Shown here piece by piece: positions 17,553-25,979 of a DNA stretch of 64,000 bases. The stretch covers positions 3,410,001 to 3,474,000 of the forward strand of contig NZ_CP147913.1 of assembly GCF_037414475.1 (NCBI RefSeq), given 5' to 3'. The translations under genes were made by a program, and so were the position numbers. The notes below the pieces were generated by a model. The model was not told where the DNA came from, did not search any database, and worked only from the letters and a program-made list of their open reading frames with translations. Numbering within the stretch: the first letter of the stretch is position 1; every line of letters starts with the position of its first letter. The DNA is from Myxococcus stipitatus. Lineage in GTDB: Bacteria; Myxococcota; Myxococcia; Myxococcales; Myxococcaceae.

Positions 17553-18656
17553 TCAGTACACGCCGATGAGGACGATCTTCACGCGCGGGTTGCCCAGGTA
17601 CTCCTCCAGGCGCCACCGGCTGCGCAGCCCGTCGTCGCGCAAGCCCCTGCCGGACTCCGGCGGCGGGTCCGCGCTCGCCAGCGCGTCGCGCAGGTGCAAC
17701 ATGGCCCACTCGTCGAACTTCGGGTCTCCCGAGCCCTCCAGCACCTTGAGGTCCAGGAGCGTGCCGTCGCGCGCCTGACGCACCTCCAGCACCGCGGCGA
17801 GCGCGAGCACCGGCTGGGTGACGTCCACCATGAACATGTTCGCCGCGCGGCCCGCCTCGACCGCCGCCTGGAGGCGGTTGCGCTGCTCCAGCCGCCGGTC
17901 GCGCTTCTCCGCGACGAAGGGGGTGCCCGTCTCACCGAAGCGCTTGATGGCATCCACCTGCTCTCGCTTCACGCGCGAGCCCAGCACCTTCAAGTCCGGC
18001 GACGGCGGGTTCACCAGCTTCTTGGCGAAGCGGTCCTGGAGCGACGAGAAGTACGGATGCACCGCGCCGCTCTCCGCGCGCGCCGTGGCCAGCGCGTCCG
18101 CGGCCCACCCGTCCACCCGCTCCTTCGCCTCCGCCGCCTGCTGACGCGCCACCTCGCGAGCATCCGGCACGTCCGTCCCGTCGTTGCGCAGCGTGCGGCC
18201 CGACTGGAAGGGCTTGCCCGTGGGCTCTCCACTGCCCCACAGCCCCTTCGGTATCAGCGAGACCTTCGGCCCAGGCTCCGTCCGGGGCGCATCCGCCGCG
18301 CGCTGTCCTTCCGGCGTCCCCTCTCCCGGCCCCTGCGCGACCTCCGAGGGCGGCTCGGGGGCGGAAGGCGCGGGCTGCGTGGTCTCGGGCGCCTGGGCCA
18401 CCGACGAGGACGGGCGCTCGGGCTTGCGTGAAGGGGGCACCCGGCCCGGCGTGGAGGGGCGCTCGTCCTCGGGCTTGGGCGCGGGCGGCTTCACCACCGA
18501 CGCGGGGGGCCGCATGTAGACCAGCTCCAGCTCGGTGATGGAGGAGCTCTGGCGCGCGGGCGCGTCCACGCGCATCCGGGACAGGGCGAAGAACAACGCC
18601 CCGTGCAGGAGCACGGAGATGAGGACCGCGAATATCCACGAAGAGCGCCGGGACAC
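17553..18656 (-). CDS. TonB-like protein (membrane helix, Pro-rich spacer, C-terminal TonB-type domain)
   Basis: The product has about 367 residues. One membrane helix lies near the N-terminus (SSWIFAVLISVLLHGALFFAL), followed by a Pro/Glu/Ser-rich periplasmic spacer of about 100 residues and a C-terminal domain containing VLEVRQARDGTLLDLKVLEGSGDPKFDEWAMLHLRDAL, which resembles the TonB C-terminal domain. Such proteins couple the proton motive force to outer-membrane receptors. Start GTG 18656 places the helix at residue 4; a longer frame upstream adds Arg/Pro-rich sequence that looks unlikely. No exbBD neighbour is present here. Confidence 0.75.
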   Translation of the reverse strand: MSRRSSWIFAVLISVLLHGALFFALSRMRVDAPARQSSSITELELVYMRPPASVVKPPAPKPEDERPSTPGRVPPSRKPERPSSSVAQAPETTQPAPSAPEPPSEVAQGPGEGTPEGQRAADAPRTEPGPKVSLIPKGLWGSGEPTGKPFQSGRTLRNDGTDVPDAREVARQQAAEAKERVDGWAADALATARAESGAVHPYFSSLQDRFAKKLVNPPSPDLKVLGSRVKREQVDAIKRFGETGTPFVAEKRDRRLEQRNRLQAAVEAGRAANMFMVDVTQPVLALAAVLEVRQARDGTLLDLKVLEGSGDPKFDEWAMLHLRDALASADPPPESGRGLRDDGLRSRWRLEEYLGNPRVKIVLIGVY

Positions 18657-18904
18657 CCCAGGAGTCTGCCTCCAGACCCCCTCGGGGAGAAGCCCCCTGT
18701 CGTCCGAGCGAGATGCCGCCCCTCCCACCCTCTCGGGCCAGGAATCCCCGGATGGACCTACCTGGACACCCCGGGTGGGTGCCACGCGGCGCGGGGAGGG
18801 CCGCCTGCCCGTCAGGCTGCCCCTCGGGCGTGATGCCGGCGCATGGCGCGGGTGGGAATCCATCCCCACCCTTCGGAAAGCCTTCTTGGAGGGAGCGCGG
18901 AACC
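18657..18904. other. Divergent gap between TonB-like gene and dps
   Basis: This 248-base gap must hold both promoters. The strongest translation signal is AGGGAG about 9 bases before the Dps start. I see no clear dyad or -35/-10 pair of good quality. Confidence 0.4.
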
Positions 18905-19444
18905 ATGAACTTTCCCAGCCATGTGAATGTCCCCAGTCAGACGCGCGAAGAGATTGTCGAGCTGCTCAACACCTTGCTGGCCGACGCCATCGACCTGCAC
19001 TGGCAAATCAAACAAGCGCACTGGAACATCCGGGGCACGCACTTCTACAGCCGCCACCTGCTCTTCGACGACCTGGCCAAGCACGCGCGCAAACAGGCCG
19101 ATGAGTTCGCCGAGCGCGCCGGCACTTTGGGCGGCTATGCCGAGGGCACCATCCGCCTGGCCGCCAAGAACAGCGAGCTGCCCGAGTACGACCTCAAGGC
19201 CGTCGAGAGTGAAGACCACCTGAAGGCCCTGGTGGACCGCGTCACGCGCTACGCGGCCTCCCTGCGCTCGGGCATCCAGCGCTGCGACGAGCTGGATGAG
19301 CCCATCACCGTGGACCTGCTCACCCAGGTCCTGGGCGACGTGGAGCTGGACCTGTGGTTCCTGGAGAGCCACCTCAACGGCGGCGTGCGCCCCGGCCGAG
19401 GCAAGAGCGGGCGCGAGGAGAACGCGCGCTCCTCCGACGCCTGA
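18905..19444 (+). CDS. dps: Dps family DNA-binding ferritin-like protein
   Basis: A 179-residue Dps protein. The dinuclear ferroxidase ligands are all present: H39 in QAHWN, H51 in YSRH, D66 and E70 in ADEFAER. Dps forms a 12-subunit shell that oxidises iron with peroxide and shields DNA in stress or stationary phase. A Lys/Arg-rich tail (RPGRGKSGREE) could bind DNA. The start has AGGGAG upstream. Myxobacterial Dps could matter in spore formation, but that is inference. Confidence 0.93.
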   Translation: MNFPSHVNVPSQTREEIVELLNTLLADAIDLHWQIKQAHWNIRGTHFYSRHLLFDDLAKHARKQADEFAERAGTLGGYAEGTIRLAAKNSELPEYDLKAVESEDHLKALVDRVTRYAASLRSGIQRCDELDEPITVDLLTQVLGDVELDLWFLESHLNGGVRPGRGKSGREENARSSDA

Positions 19445-19550
19445 GCGCATCCCCCCCCACGGCCTCCCTCCCCGCGAGCCTGGCGCTTCCACGAGCGCCC
19501 AGGCTCGCGCCGGCGTATAGAAGGCGTCCTCGAAAGCGAGGGGACGCCAC

Positions 19551-20414
19551 ATGCGCGCGGAGACACGGCTGGACGGGAAGGTCTGCCTCATCACCGGAGC
19601 CACCGGCGGCATTGGCCTGGAGACGGCCAAGGCCCTGGGCCGGATGGGCGCCACGTTGGTGCTCGTGGGAAGGGATTCAGCCCGCACCCAAGCCGCCGTG
19701 GACGCCGTGAAGCAGGCCGTCGCGGGTGTCCAGGTCGACACGCTGCGCGCGGACCTGAGCTCGATGCAGTCCGTGCGCACGCTGGCGGAGGACTTCCGCG
19801 CGCGCTACTCGCGGCTGGACGTGCTGCTCAACAACGCGGGCCTCATCATCGACCGCCGGAAGACGACGGTGGACGGCTTCGAGGCCACGCTCGCCACCAA
19901 CCACCTGGCGCCCTTCCTCCTGACGAACCTGCTACTGGACACGCTCAAGGCCAGCGGGCCCGCGCGAGTCATCAACGTGTCCTCGGACGCGCACCGCGTC
20001 GCCCGCAGGTTCAACTTCGATGACCTCCAGAGTGAGCGCGGCTACGACGGCTTCCTCGTCTACGCCAACTCGAAGCTGGCCAACATCCTGTTCACCCGCG
20101 CGCTCGCGAAGCGGCTCCAGGGCACGGCCGTGACGACGAACGCGGTGCACCCCGGCGTGGTGCGCACGGGGTTCGGCCACAACACCGAGGGCTTCTTCCG
20201 CTGGATTGTGAAGCTGGGCGCGCCGTTCATGCTCTCCGCGGAGGGCGGCGCGAAGACCTCCATCTATCTCGCCTCCTCTCCCGAGGTGAAGGACGTCTCC
20301 GGGCAGTACTTCATCCGTCGCCGTCAGAGAAAGCCGTCCGCCGCCGCGCGGGACGACGCCGCCGCGGAGCGGCTGTGGCAAGAAAGCGCGCGGCTCACAG
20401 GAGTCACACCATGA
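19551..20414 (+). CDS. Short-chain dehydrogenase/reductase
   Basis: A 287-residue SDR with the cofactor motif TGATGGIG (residues 15-22), NNAG, the catalytic Ser in INVSSDAHR and YANSK as the Tyr-Lys pair. It resembles the retinol-dehydrogenase-like SDR subgroup that reduces lipophilic carbonyls with NADP(H). The stop overlaps the start of the following GST gene (ATGA at 20411-20414). The physiological substrate is not predictable. Confidence 0.9.
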   Translation: MRAETRLDGKVCLITGATGGIGLETAKALGRMGATLVLVGRDSARTQAAVDAVKQAVAGVQVDTLRADLSSMQSVRTLAEDFRARYSRLDVLLNNAGLIIDRRKTTVDGFEATLATNHLAPFLLTNLLLDTLKASGPARVINVSSDAHRVARRFNFDDLQSERGYDGFLVYANSKLANILFTRALAKRLQGTAVTTNAVHPGVVRTGFGHNTEGFFRWIVKLGAPFMLSAEGGAKTSIYLASSPEVKDVSGQYFIRRRQRKPSAAARDDAAAERLWQESARLTGVTP

Positions 20415-21028
20415 TTGACCTGTACACGTTCCCCACGCCCAACGGGCGCAAGGTCTCCATCGCCCTGGAGGAGCTGGGCCTGCCCTACACGGTGAAGACG
20501 GTGGACATCACCCAGGGCGAGCAGTTCAAGCCCGAGTTCCTGGCCATCAATCCCAACAACAAGATTCCGGCCATCGTCGACTCCGAGGGTCCGGACGGCC
20601 GGCCCATCACCGTGTTCGAGTCGGGCGCCATCCTGATGTACCTCGCGGAGAAGACGGGCCGGCTGATTCCGTCCAGCCTGCGCGGCAAGACGGAGGTGAC
20701 GCAGTGGCTGATGTTCCAGATGGGCGGCGTGGGCCCGATGTTCGGCCAGTTCAACCACTTCCACCGCTTCCTCTCCACGCGGATTCCCTACGCCGTGGAG
20801 CGCTACACGCAGGAGTCGAAGCGGCTCATCGGCGTGCTCGACGGACAGCTCGGCAAGGGTGACTACGTCGCGGGCGCGTACTCCATCGCGGACATCGCCC
20901 TGTACCCCTGGGTCCGAGGCACGCGCGACTACGCCCCCGACCTCTTCCACGGGGCGCGCAACGTGCCGCAGTGGCTGGAGCGCGTGGGCAGCCGCCCCGC
21001 CGTCCAGCGCGGCATGAAGGTGCCCTGA
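20411..21028 (+). CDS. Glutathione S-transferase (YghU/YfcG-like)
   Basis: A 205-residue GST. The N-terminal fold opens with IDLYTFPTPNGRKVSIALEEL, with Asn10 in the Thr-Pro-Asn segment typical of the nu-class disulfide-reductase type, then NPNNKIPAIVD and FESGAILMYLAEK. The helical domain contains YSIADIALYPW. It is coupled to the upstream SDR by ATGA, so the two probably act in one process such as handling reactive carbonyl or thiol stress. The in-frame extension upstream of ATG 20411 is rejected because the coupling fixes the start. Confidence 0.92.
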   Translation: MIDLYTFPTPNGRKVSIALEELGLPYTVKTVDITQGEQFKPEFLAINPNNKIPAIVDSEGPDGRPITVFESGAILMYLAEKTGRLIPSSLRGKTEVTQWLMFQMGGVGPMFGQFNHFHRFLSTRIPYAVERYTQESKRLIGVLDGQLGKGDYVAGAYSIADIALYPWVRGTRDYAPDLFHGARNVPQWLERVGSRPAVQRGMKVP

Positions 21029-21097
21029 GTCTCACTGTCTCTCTTCATGGTGGACGCGGCTGGAGCAAGGCCGCGTCCCCGGATGTTGTCTCTCTCC

Positions 21098-22540
21098 ATG
21101 GCCACGCTCGAACAACTCCGCTTCGACAACACGTACGCCCGCCTGCCTCCTGGATTCGGAGCGAGGGTGACACCGCTCGCCCTCTCGAACACCCGGCTGG
21201 TGAGCGCCAACCCCGCGGCGCTGCGGCTGCTGGGCCTGACGCCGGAAGAGGCTCGGAGGCCCGAGTTCCTCGAGGCGATGGGCGGTGCGCGTCCGCTGCC
21301 CGGCATGGAGCCGTTCGCCATGGTGTACGCGGGGCACCAGTTCGGCATGTACGTGCCGAGGCTCGGCGACGGGCGGGCGATGCTGCTGGGTGAAGTGCGG
21401 GCGCCGTCGGGGCAGAAGTGGGACCTGCACCTCAAGGGCGGTGGGCCCACGCCCTTCTCGCGAGGAGGAGACGGGCGCGCGGTGCTGCGCTCCTCCATCC
21501 GCGAGTACCTGTGCGGCGAGGCCATGCACGGGCTGGGCATTCCCACCACGCGGGCGCTGTGCCTGCTGGGCAGCGACGCGCCGGTGTACCGGGAAGAGGT
21601 GGAGACGGGCGCGATGATTGTGCGGATGGCGCCGTCGCACGTACGCTTCGGCACCTTCGAGTTCTTCCACTACACCGAGCAGCAGGAGCACGTCGCGCTC
21701 CTGGCGGACCATGTCATCGACGCGCACTTCCCGCACCTGTCCGGTGCGCCGGAGCGGCACGTGCGCTTCTACGCGGAGGTGGTGGAGCGCACCGCGAGAC
21801 TGGTGGCGCAGTGGCAGGCGGTGGGCTTCGCGCACGGGGTGATGAACACGGACAACATGTCCATCCTGGGGCTCACGTTGGACTACGGGCCCTTCGGGTT
21901 CCTGGATGAGTTCGAGCCCGGCTTCATCTGCAACCACTCCGACCATCGGGGCCGCTACGCGTTCGACCAGCAGCCACGCATCGCGATGTGGAACCTGGCG
22001 TGCCTGGGTGAAGCGCTGCTCACGCTCATCTCCGAGGAGGAGGCCCGCGCGGCGCTCGCGGCGTTCGAGCCGGGCTTCAGCGCGCACTTCCTGACGTTGA
22101 TGCGCGCGAAGCTGGGCCTGCTCGAGTCGAAGGACGAGGACCGCGCGCTGGTGGGGGACCTGTTCGCGCTCATGGCCGAGGCCCGGGTGGACTACACGCG
22201 GTTCTTCCGCGCGCTGTCGCGGCTGGACGCGGTGGTGGAGATGTTCCCGGACCGGGCGGGGTTCCAGGCGTGGGCGGAGCGCTACCGGGCCCGGCTGACG
22301 GCGGAGGGGAGCGTGGACGAGGAGCGGCGGGCCCGGATGGAGCGCGTCAATCCTCGGTACGTGTTGCGCAACTGGATGGCGCAAGACGCCATCACCCAGG
22401 CGCAACGCGGTGACTTCTCACAGGTGGACCGGTTGCTCACCGCTCTCGAGGACCCGTTCACCGAGCGCTCCGACTTCGGAGAGCTCACCCGGGAGCCACC
22501 TTCGTGGGGGCGGCATCTGGTGGTGAGCTGCAGCTCCTGA
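21098..22540 (+). CDS. selO: SelO/YdiU family protein AMPylase
   Basis: A 480-residue pseudokinase-fold protein that transfers AMP to Ser/Thr/Tyr of target proteins. Typical segments are VYAGHQFGMYVPRLGDGRAMLLGEV, LKGGGPTPFSRGGDGRAVLRSSIREYL, HGVMNTDNMSILG and LDYGPFGFLDEF, whose Asp binds metal. The C-terminus is SCSS, so Cys stands three from the end, where eukaryotic SelO carries selenocysteine. The family regulates redox metabolism and links to glutathionylation. The adjacent GST gene is consistent with a redox context, but the two are 69 bases apart and an operon is not proven. Confidence 0.93.
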   Translation: MATLEQLRFDNTYARLPPGFGARVTPLALSNTRLVSANPAALRLLGLTPEEARRPEFLEAMGGARPLPGMEPFAMVYAGHQFGMYVPRLGDGRAMLLGEVRAPSGQKWDLHLKGGGPTPFSRGGDGRAVLRSSIREYLCGEAMHGLGIPTTRALCLLGSDAPVYREEVETGAMIVRMAPSHVRFGTFEFFHYTEQQEHVALLADHVIDAHFPHLSGAPERHVRFYAEVVERTARLVAQWQAVGFAHGVMNTDNMSILGLTLDYGPFGFLDEFEPGFICNHSDHRGRYAFDQQPRIAMWNLACLGEALLTLISEEEARAALAAFEPGFSAHFLTLMRAKLGLLESKDEDRALVGDLFALMAEARVDYTRFFRALSRLDAVVEMFPDRAGFQAWAERYRARLTAEGSVDEERRARMERVNPRYVLRNWMAQDAITQAQRGDFSQVDRLLTALEDPFTERSDFGELTREPPSWGRHLVVSCSS

Positions 22541-22552
22541 GCGGGGTCCGCT

Positions 22553-23596
22553 TCAGGGGGACGTGGCCATCTGGGGCTTCTTCGCGGCGGGCGCGGCCTT
22601 GAGCTTGTGCTCTCGCAGCCACGCCACCGTGTCGCGTAGCGTCTCCTCCAACGGACGGAACGACGCGCCCAGCTCCCGGCGGGCCTTCGCTGAGTCCACG
22701 CTCAACTTCGCGTGCATGACTCGGACGCCCTCCACCGTCAGCGACGTCTCGGTGCCCGTCATCCGGGCCCAGGTCTGGCCCATCACCGCCAGGGCCACCG
22801 CCAGCCCATGCGGCAGCGTCCGGCGCGGCCCCTTCACGCCCGACACCCGCTCGAGCGTCTGGGAGAGGGTCGCCAGGTCCACGAACTCACCGCCCACGAT
22901 GTACCGCTCGCCCGCACGTCCCTTCTGGGCCGCCGCCACCGTGGCCCGGGCCACGTCGCGCGCATCCACCAGCGCCGAGCCTCCGTCGAGCAGCGCCGGC
23001 ATCTTCCCCGCGAGGAAATCCAGCACGAACTGGCCCGCGGCCGTGGGGCCCGCGTCCCAGGGGCCGAACATCCACCCCGGCAGCACGTAGACCACCTCCA
23101 GCCCCGTGCGCGCGCTGAAGGCATTCAGCTCCCGCTCCGACTCCACCTTGCTCTTGAAGTACAGGTTGGAGGAGGCCACGGGCGCGGGAGGCGTGCTCTC
23201 GTCACCCGCCGAGCCGTCCGGCTTCGTCCCCACCGTCCCCGAGGAGCTGATGTCCACGAAGCGCTTCACCCCGCGCCGGTGCGCCTCCTCGGCCAGCTCC
23301 ACCGTGGCCTTCACGTTGATGGCATACAGCTTCGGCCAGTGGTCGCCGGGCGCGTAGTATTCACGGAAGTAGGCCGCCGTGTGGATGACCGCGTCACAAC
23401 CCTCCAACGCGGCCGCGAAGCCCTTCACGTCCAGCATGTCCCCTTCCACCACCTCCACTCCCTCCAGGCCGCCCAACACCTGGCGAGCCTTCGACGGCGA
23501 ACGGGCCAGCGCCCGCACCGTGTGCCCCTGGGCCACCAGCGCCCGCACCACGTTGCTCCCCAACAGGCCCGTGCTTCCCGTCACGAACGCGCGCAT
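22553..23596 (-). CDS. NAD(P)-dependent epimerase/dehydratase (dihydroflavonol-4-reductase-like)
   Basis: A 347-residue extended SDR: nucleotide site VTGSTGLLGSNV (residues 5-16), VIHTAAYF, VDISSSGTVG, and the catalytic YFKSK (Y then Lys four residues later). It resembles the DFR/3beta-HSD group that reduces a ketone or oxidises an alcohol with NAD(P). Start ATG 23596 has GGAG about 8 bases upstream. It faces the TetR regulator across 98 bases, and the gap carries a consensus promoter and a dyad, so it is probably the regulated target. A 12-base gap separates its 3' end from the convergent selO gene. Confidence 0.9.
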   Translation of the reverse strand: MRAFVTGSTGLLGSNVVRALVAQGHTVRALARSPSKARQVLGGLEGVEVVEGDMLDVKGFAAALEGCDAVIHTAAYFREYYAPGDHWPKLYAINVKATVELAEEAHRRGVKRFVDISSSGTVGTKPDGSAGDESTPPAPVASSNLYFKSKVESERELNAFSARTGLEVVYVLPGWMFGPWDAGPTAAGQFVLDFLAGKMPALLDGGSALVDARDVARATVAAAQKGRAGERYIVGGEFVDLATLSQTLERVSGVKGPRRTLPHGLAVALAVMGQTWARMTGTETSLTVEGVRVMHAKLSVDSAKARRELGASFRPLEETLRDTVAWLREHKLKAAPAAKKPQMATSP

Positions 23597-23632
23597 CCCG
23601 TGTCTCCTGTCGATATGAACACTGCTCAGATA

Positions 23633-23661
23633 GAAATAGGAAGTGGTCTTAACGGTGTCAA
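23633..23661 (-). promoter_or_regulatory. Sigma70-type promoter of the epimerase gene
   Basis: On the minus strand TTGACA (23656-23661) and TATTTC (23633-23638) are separated by 17 bases, close to the sigma70 consensus. Transcription should start near 23626, giving a leader of about 30 bases to the ATG at 23596. The -35 box overlaps the dyad at 23648-23662. Confidence 0.6.
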
Positions 23662-23662
23662 G
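23648..23662. promoter_or_regulatory. Candidate TetR operator CTTAAC-GGT-GTCAAG
   Basis: A 15-base near-palindrome: arm CTTAAC (23648-23653), spacer GGT, arm GTCAAG (23657-23662). One mismatch between arms. It covers the -35 hexamer of the epimerase promoter and lies about 33 bases before the divergent tetR start, the expected place for autoregulation and target repression. Binding has not been shown. Confidence 0.55.
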
Positions 23663-23694
23663 ATTATCGGCACCCCAGCGAGGGAGCAGGGGCG

Positions 23695-24336
23695 ATGACG
23701 ACCCGGGGCGTGAAGAAGGCGGCGGCGCCGCGGCGGCGGGCCTACCACCACGGGGACTTGCGTCAGGCCCTGGTGGACGCGACGTTGAAGCTCATCGAGA
23801 CCGAGGACGTGGGCGCGGTGTCGCTGCGCGAAGTGGCGCGGCGGGCGGGGGTGACGGCGGCGGCGCCGTACCACCACTTCCGGGACAAGGACGCGCTGCT
23901 GGCCGCGGTGGCGGAGGAGGGCTACCGGGCGCTCAACCAGCGGATGGACGAGGCGATGACGAGCGCCCATCCTCCTCGCACGGACAACCAGCTCCGAGCG
24001 CTCGCCGGGTGCTATGTGCGCTTCGCCGTGGAGCATCCCGCGCACTACCGCGTCATGTTCCGGCAGGAGTGGAGCGACGAGGAGAAGTACGCGAGCCTGC
24101 ACACGGAGGGCATGCGCGCCTACGGGCGGCTCCAGACGCTGGCCCGGGAGGCCAAGGCGGCCACGGGCGACAAGGTGGACATGGACACGCTGGCCTTCAC
24201 CATCTGGGCCTGGGTGCACGGCCTGGCCGCGCTGTGGAACGAGGGGCCGCTGCGCAAGAAGTCCCGGAGCGACAGCATCGAACCGCTGCTGGAGCGCTCC
24301 ACGGAGCTGTTCGTCGGGTGGGTGATGGCGAAGTAG
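23695..24336 (+). CDS. TetR/AcrR family transcriptional regulator
   Basis: A 213-residue regulator. The N-terminal helix-turn-helix (LRQALVDATLKLIETEDVGAVSLREVARRAGVTAAAPYHHFRDKDALLAAV) is typical, and the C-terminal ligand domain resembles the TetR_C_33 type (YRVMFRQEWSD, AFTIWAWVHGLAAL). It is divergent from the epimerase gene, suggesting it represses that gene until a small ligand binds. The ligand is unknown. Confidence 0.92.
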   Translation: MTTRGVKKAAAPRRRAYHHGDLRQALVDATLKLIETEDVGAVSLREVARRAGVTAAAPYHHFRDKDALLAAVAEEGYRALNQRMDEAMTSAHPPRTDNQLRALAGCYVRFAVEHPAHYRVMFRQEWSDEEKYASLHTEGMRAYGRLQTLAREAKAATGDKVDMDTLAFTIWAWVHGLAALWNEGPLRKKSRSDSIEPLLERSTELFVGWVMAK

Positions 24337-24484
24337 CCGGAGCCGCGCGAGGGAGGGGAATCACGGGCGGGGCCACGCGCTCGGATGAGGCGGCTGGCCG
24401 CTCGCCCGGCGGGTGGATGTCGGGCCTGGGGACACCCCGGTGGGAGATTGCCTCGCGGAGGAGGCATCCCGAATTTTCAGGCGC

Positions 24485-25024
24485 ATGGAACCGGACCTCT
24501 CCCGCTTGCCCACGCGCGGTCTCCAGGGCGCATTCCACGTCATCGTCGAGTCGCCTCGCGGCTCGACGGTGAAGCTCAAGTACGAGGCCACGCTCGGCGC
24601 CTTCTCCCTCTCCCGTCCGCTCCCCCGAGGGCTGCGGTATCCGTTCGACTGGGGGTTCATTCCCTCGACGAAGGGGCCGGATGGAGACCCGCTCGACGCC
24701 ATGGTGCTCTGGGATGACACCACCTGGCCCGGAGTGCTGTTGCCCTGCCGCGCGCTGGGCGTGCTCCAGGTGGACCAGGGGAATACAGGGGGAGAGCCGG
24801 GCGAGCGCCAACGCAATGACCGCATCCTCGCCGTGCCCATGGCCGCGCCCCGGTATGAGCCCTTGCGCACGTACCAGGACGTGTCCCGGCGCGAGCGGGA
24901 TGAGCTGGCGCACTTCTTCCTCGCCGCCGTGCGCTTCGAGGACAAGGACGCACGCATCCTCGGATGGGAGGGCCCCGAGGCCGTCGAGCGGATGTTGACG
25001 CCCCCGTCCTCGGCGGGGAGCTGA
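24485..25024 (+). CDS. ppa: Inorganic pyrophosphatase (family I)
   Basis: The product has about 179 residues and resembles family I soluble pyrophosphatases. It has the signature DGDPLDAM with three metal-binding Asp, preceded by RYPFDWGFIPSTKG, and a downstream NDRILAVP segment containing the Asp of the active site. It converts pyrophosphate to two phosphates. ATG 24485 is the first residue of the conserved domain; an upstream in-frame ATG would add 24 poorly matching residues. The next gene, for a CHAD protein, begins 5 bases after the stop, so both are co-transcribed and may serve polyphosphate metabolism. Confidence 0.88.
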   Translation: MEPDLSRLPTRGLQGAFHVIVESPRGSTVKLKYEATLGAFSLSRPLPRGLRYPFDWGFIPSTKGPDGDPLDAMVLWDDTTWPGVLLPCRALGVLQVDQGNTGGEPGERQRNDRILAVPMAAPRYEPLRTYQDVSRRERDELAHFFLAAVRFEDKDARILGWEGPEAVERMLTPPSSAGS

Positions 25025-25028
25025 CGCC

Positions 25029-25925
25029 ATGGCGCAACCCACGCCCGTTCGAGGATTGAGCCCGGACAGCGAGCTGGGATTGGCCGCGCGGCGCATCCTC
25101 GTGGCGAGGCTCGCGGATATCCGCAAGCCCGAGGCGAAGCTCGGGGACTCGTTCGACGAGGAGGCCGTGCATGACATGCGCGTGGCGACGCGGCGGCTGC
25201 GCGCGGCGCTTCAGTTGTTCCGGTCGCTCGGGTTGGGGAAGCTGGAGCCCCAGGTGAAGCGGCTCCAGGACGCGCTGGGTGGAGTGCGGGACCTCCACGT
25301 TCAATCCGAGTGGTTGCGGACGGTCGCGATGGAGGCGCGGAAGGAGAAGCCGAGCACCCGGGCCGACATCACCACGCTGGGCAAGACCTGGCTCGCCGGG
25401 CTCGAGGCCCATGAGGCGCGGCTGCGGCGTGAGCTGGAACGGTGGAGGTCTCGCACGCTCCCGCTCTTGCTGCGCAAGGTCGACGCGTTGGAGGACCCTC
25501 ACCGCTTTGTCGGGCGGCGGGTGAAGAAGCCCCTGGACTGGAGGGTGCGCCGGGTTCGCAAACGCATGGACGTGTACGCGGACTCGCCCGATGCGGCCTC
25601 GGCGCATGCGCTGCGCAAGGACCTGAAGAAGCTGCGCTACGAGCTGGAGATTGTCCAACCGGCCCTGCGCCGCACCCTCGGCGCGCTGGTGCAGGTGTTC
25701 GCTCCGCTGCAGGAGGGACTCGGCGAACTGCATGACGCGGATGTGCGGCTCGAGATGTTCGAGCGGCTCGCCGCCCGAGGGAAACCCCGGGAGCGCAAGG
25801 CCGCCCGCGCACTGCTACCGCTCATCCGCGATGGCCGAGCGAAGAGCTCCGCGGAGGTCGCACGGGAGCTCCAGCGCTGGCACGCCGAGGCGATTCCTCG
25901 GCGGCTGATTCACGTGGTCGCGTAG
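25029..25925 (+). CDS. CHAD domain-containing protein
   Basis: A 298-residue, mostly helical and strongly basic protein matching the CHAD domain, which binds inorganic polyphosphate. Conserved His and basic residues appear in EEAVHDMRVATRRLRAALQLFRS (about 45-67), QDALGGVRDLHVQ and SAHALRKDLKKLRYELE. CHAD proteins are often paired with polyphosphate enzymes such as PPK or CYTH phosphatases, and here it follows the pyrophosphatase gene at 4 bases. Role probably polyphosphate or granule association. The IS630 element begins only 54 bases after its stop, so its transcript 3' end may be altered. Confidence 0.88.
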   Translation: MAQPTPVRGLSPDSELGLAARRILVARLADIRKPEAKLGDSFDEEAVHDMRVATRRLRAALQLFRSLGLGKLEPQVKRLQDALGGVRDLHVQSEWLRTVAMEARKEKPSTRADITTLGKTWLAGLEAHEARLRRELERWRSRTLPLLLRKVDALEDPHRFVGRRVKKPLDWRVRRVRKRMDVYADSPDAASAHALRKDLKKLRYELEIVQPALRRTLGALVQVFAPLQEGLGELHDADVRLEMFERLAARGKPRERKAARALLPLIRDGRAKSSAEVARELQRWHAEAIPRRLIHVVA

Positions 25926-25979
25926 CGGCCTTGTTCGAGCGCGGCGTGCAGTCACCACGCTGCCCGCGTCGCGTAACTA

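Noticed and set aside
18657-18869. N-terminal extension of the TonB-like protein
   Set aside because: The added 71 residues are Arg/Pro/Ser-rich and precede the membrane helix, and they would fill most of the gap that must carry the dps promoter.
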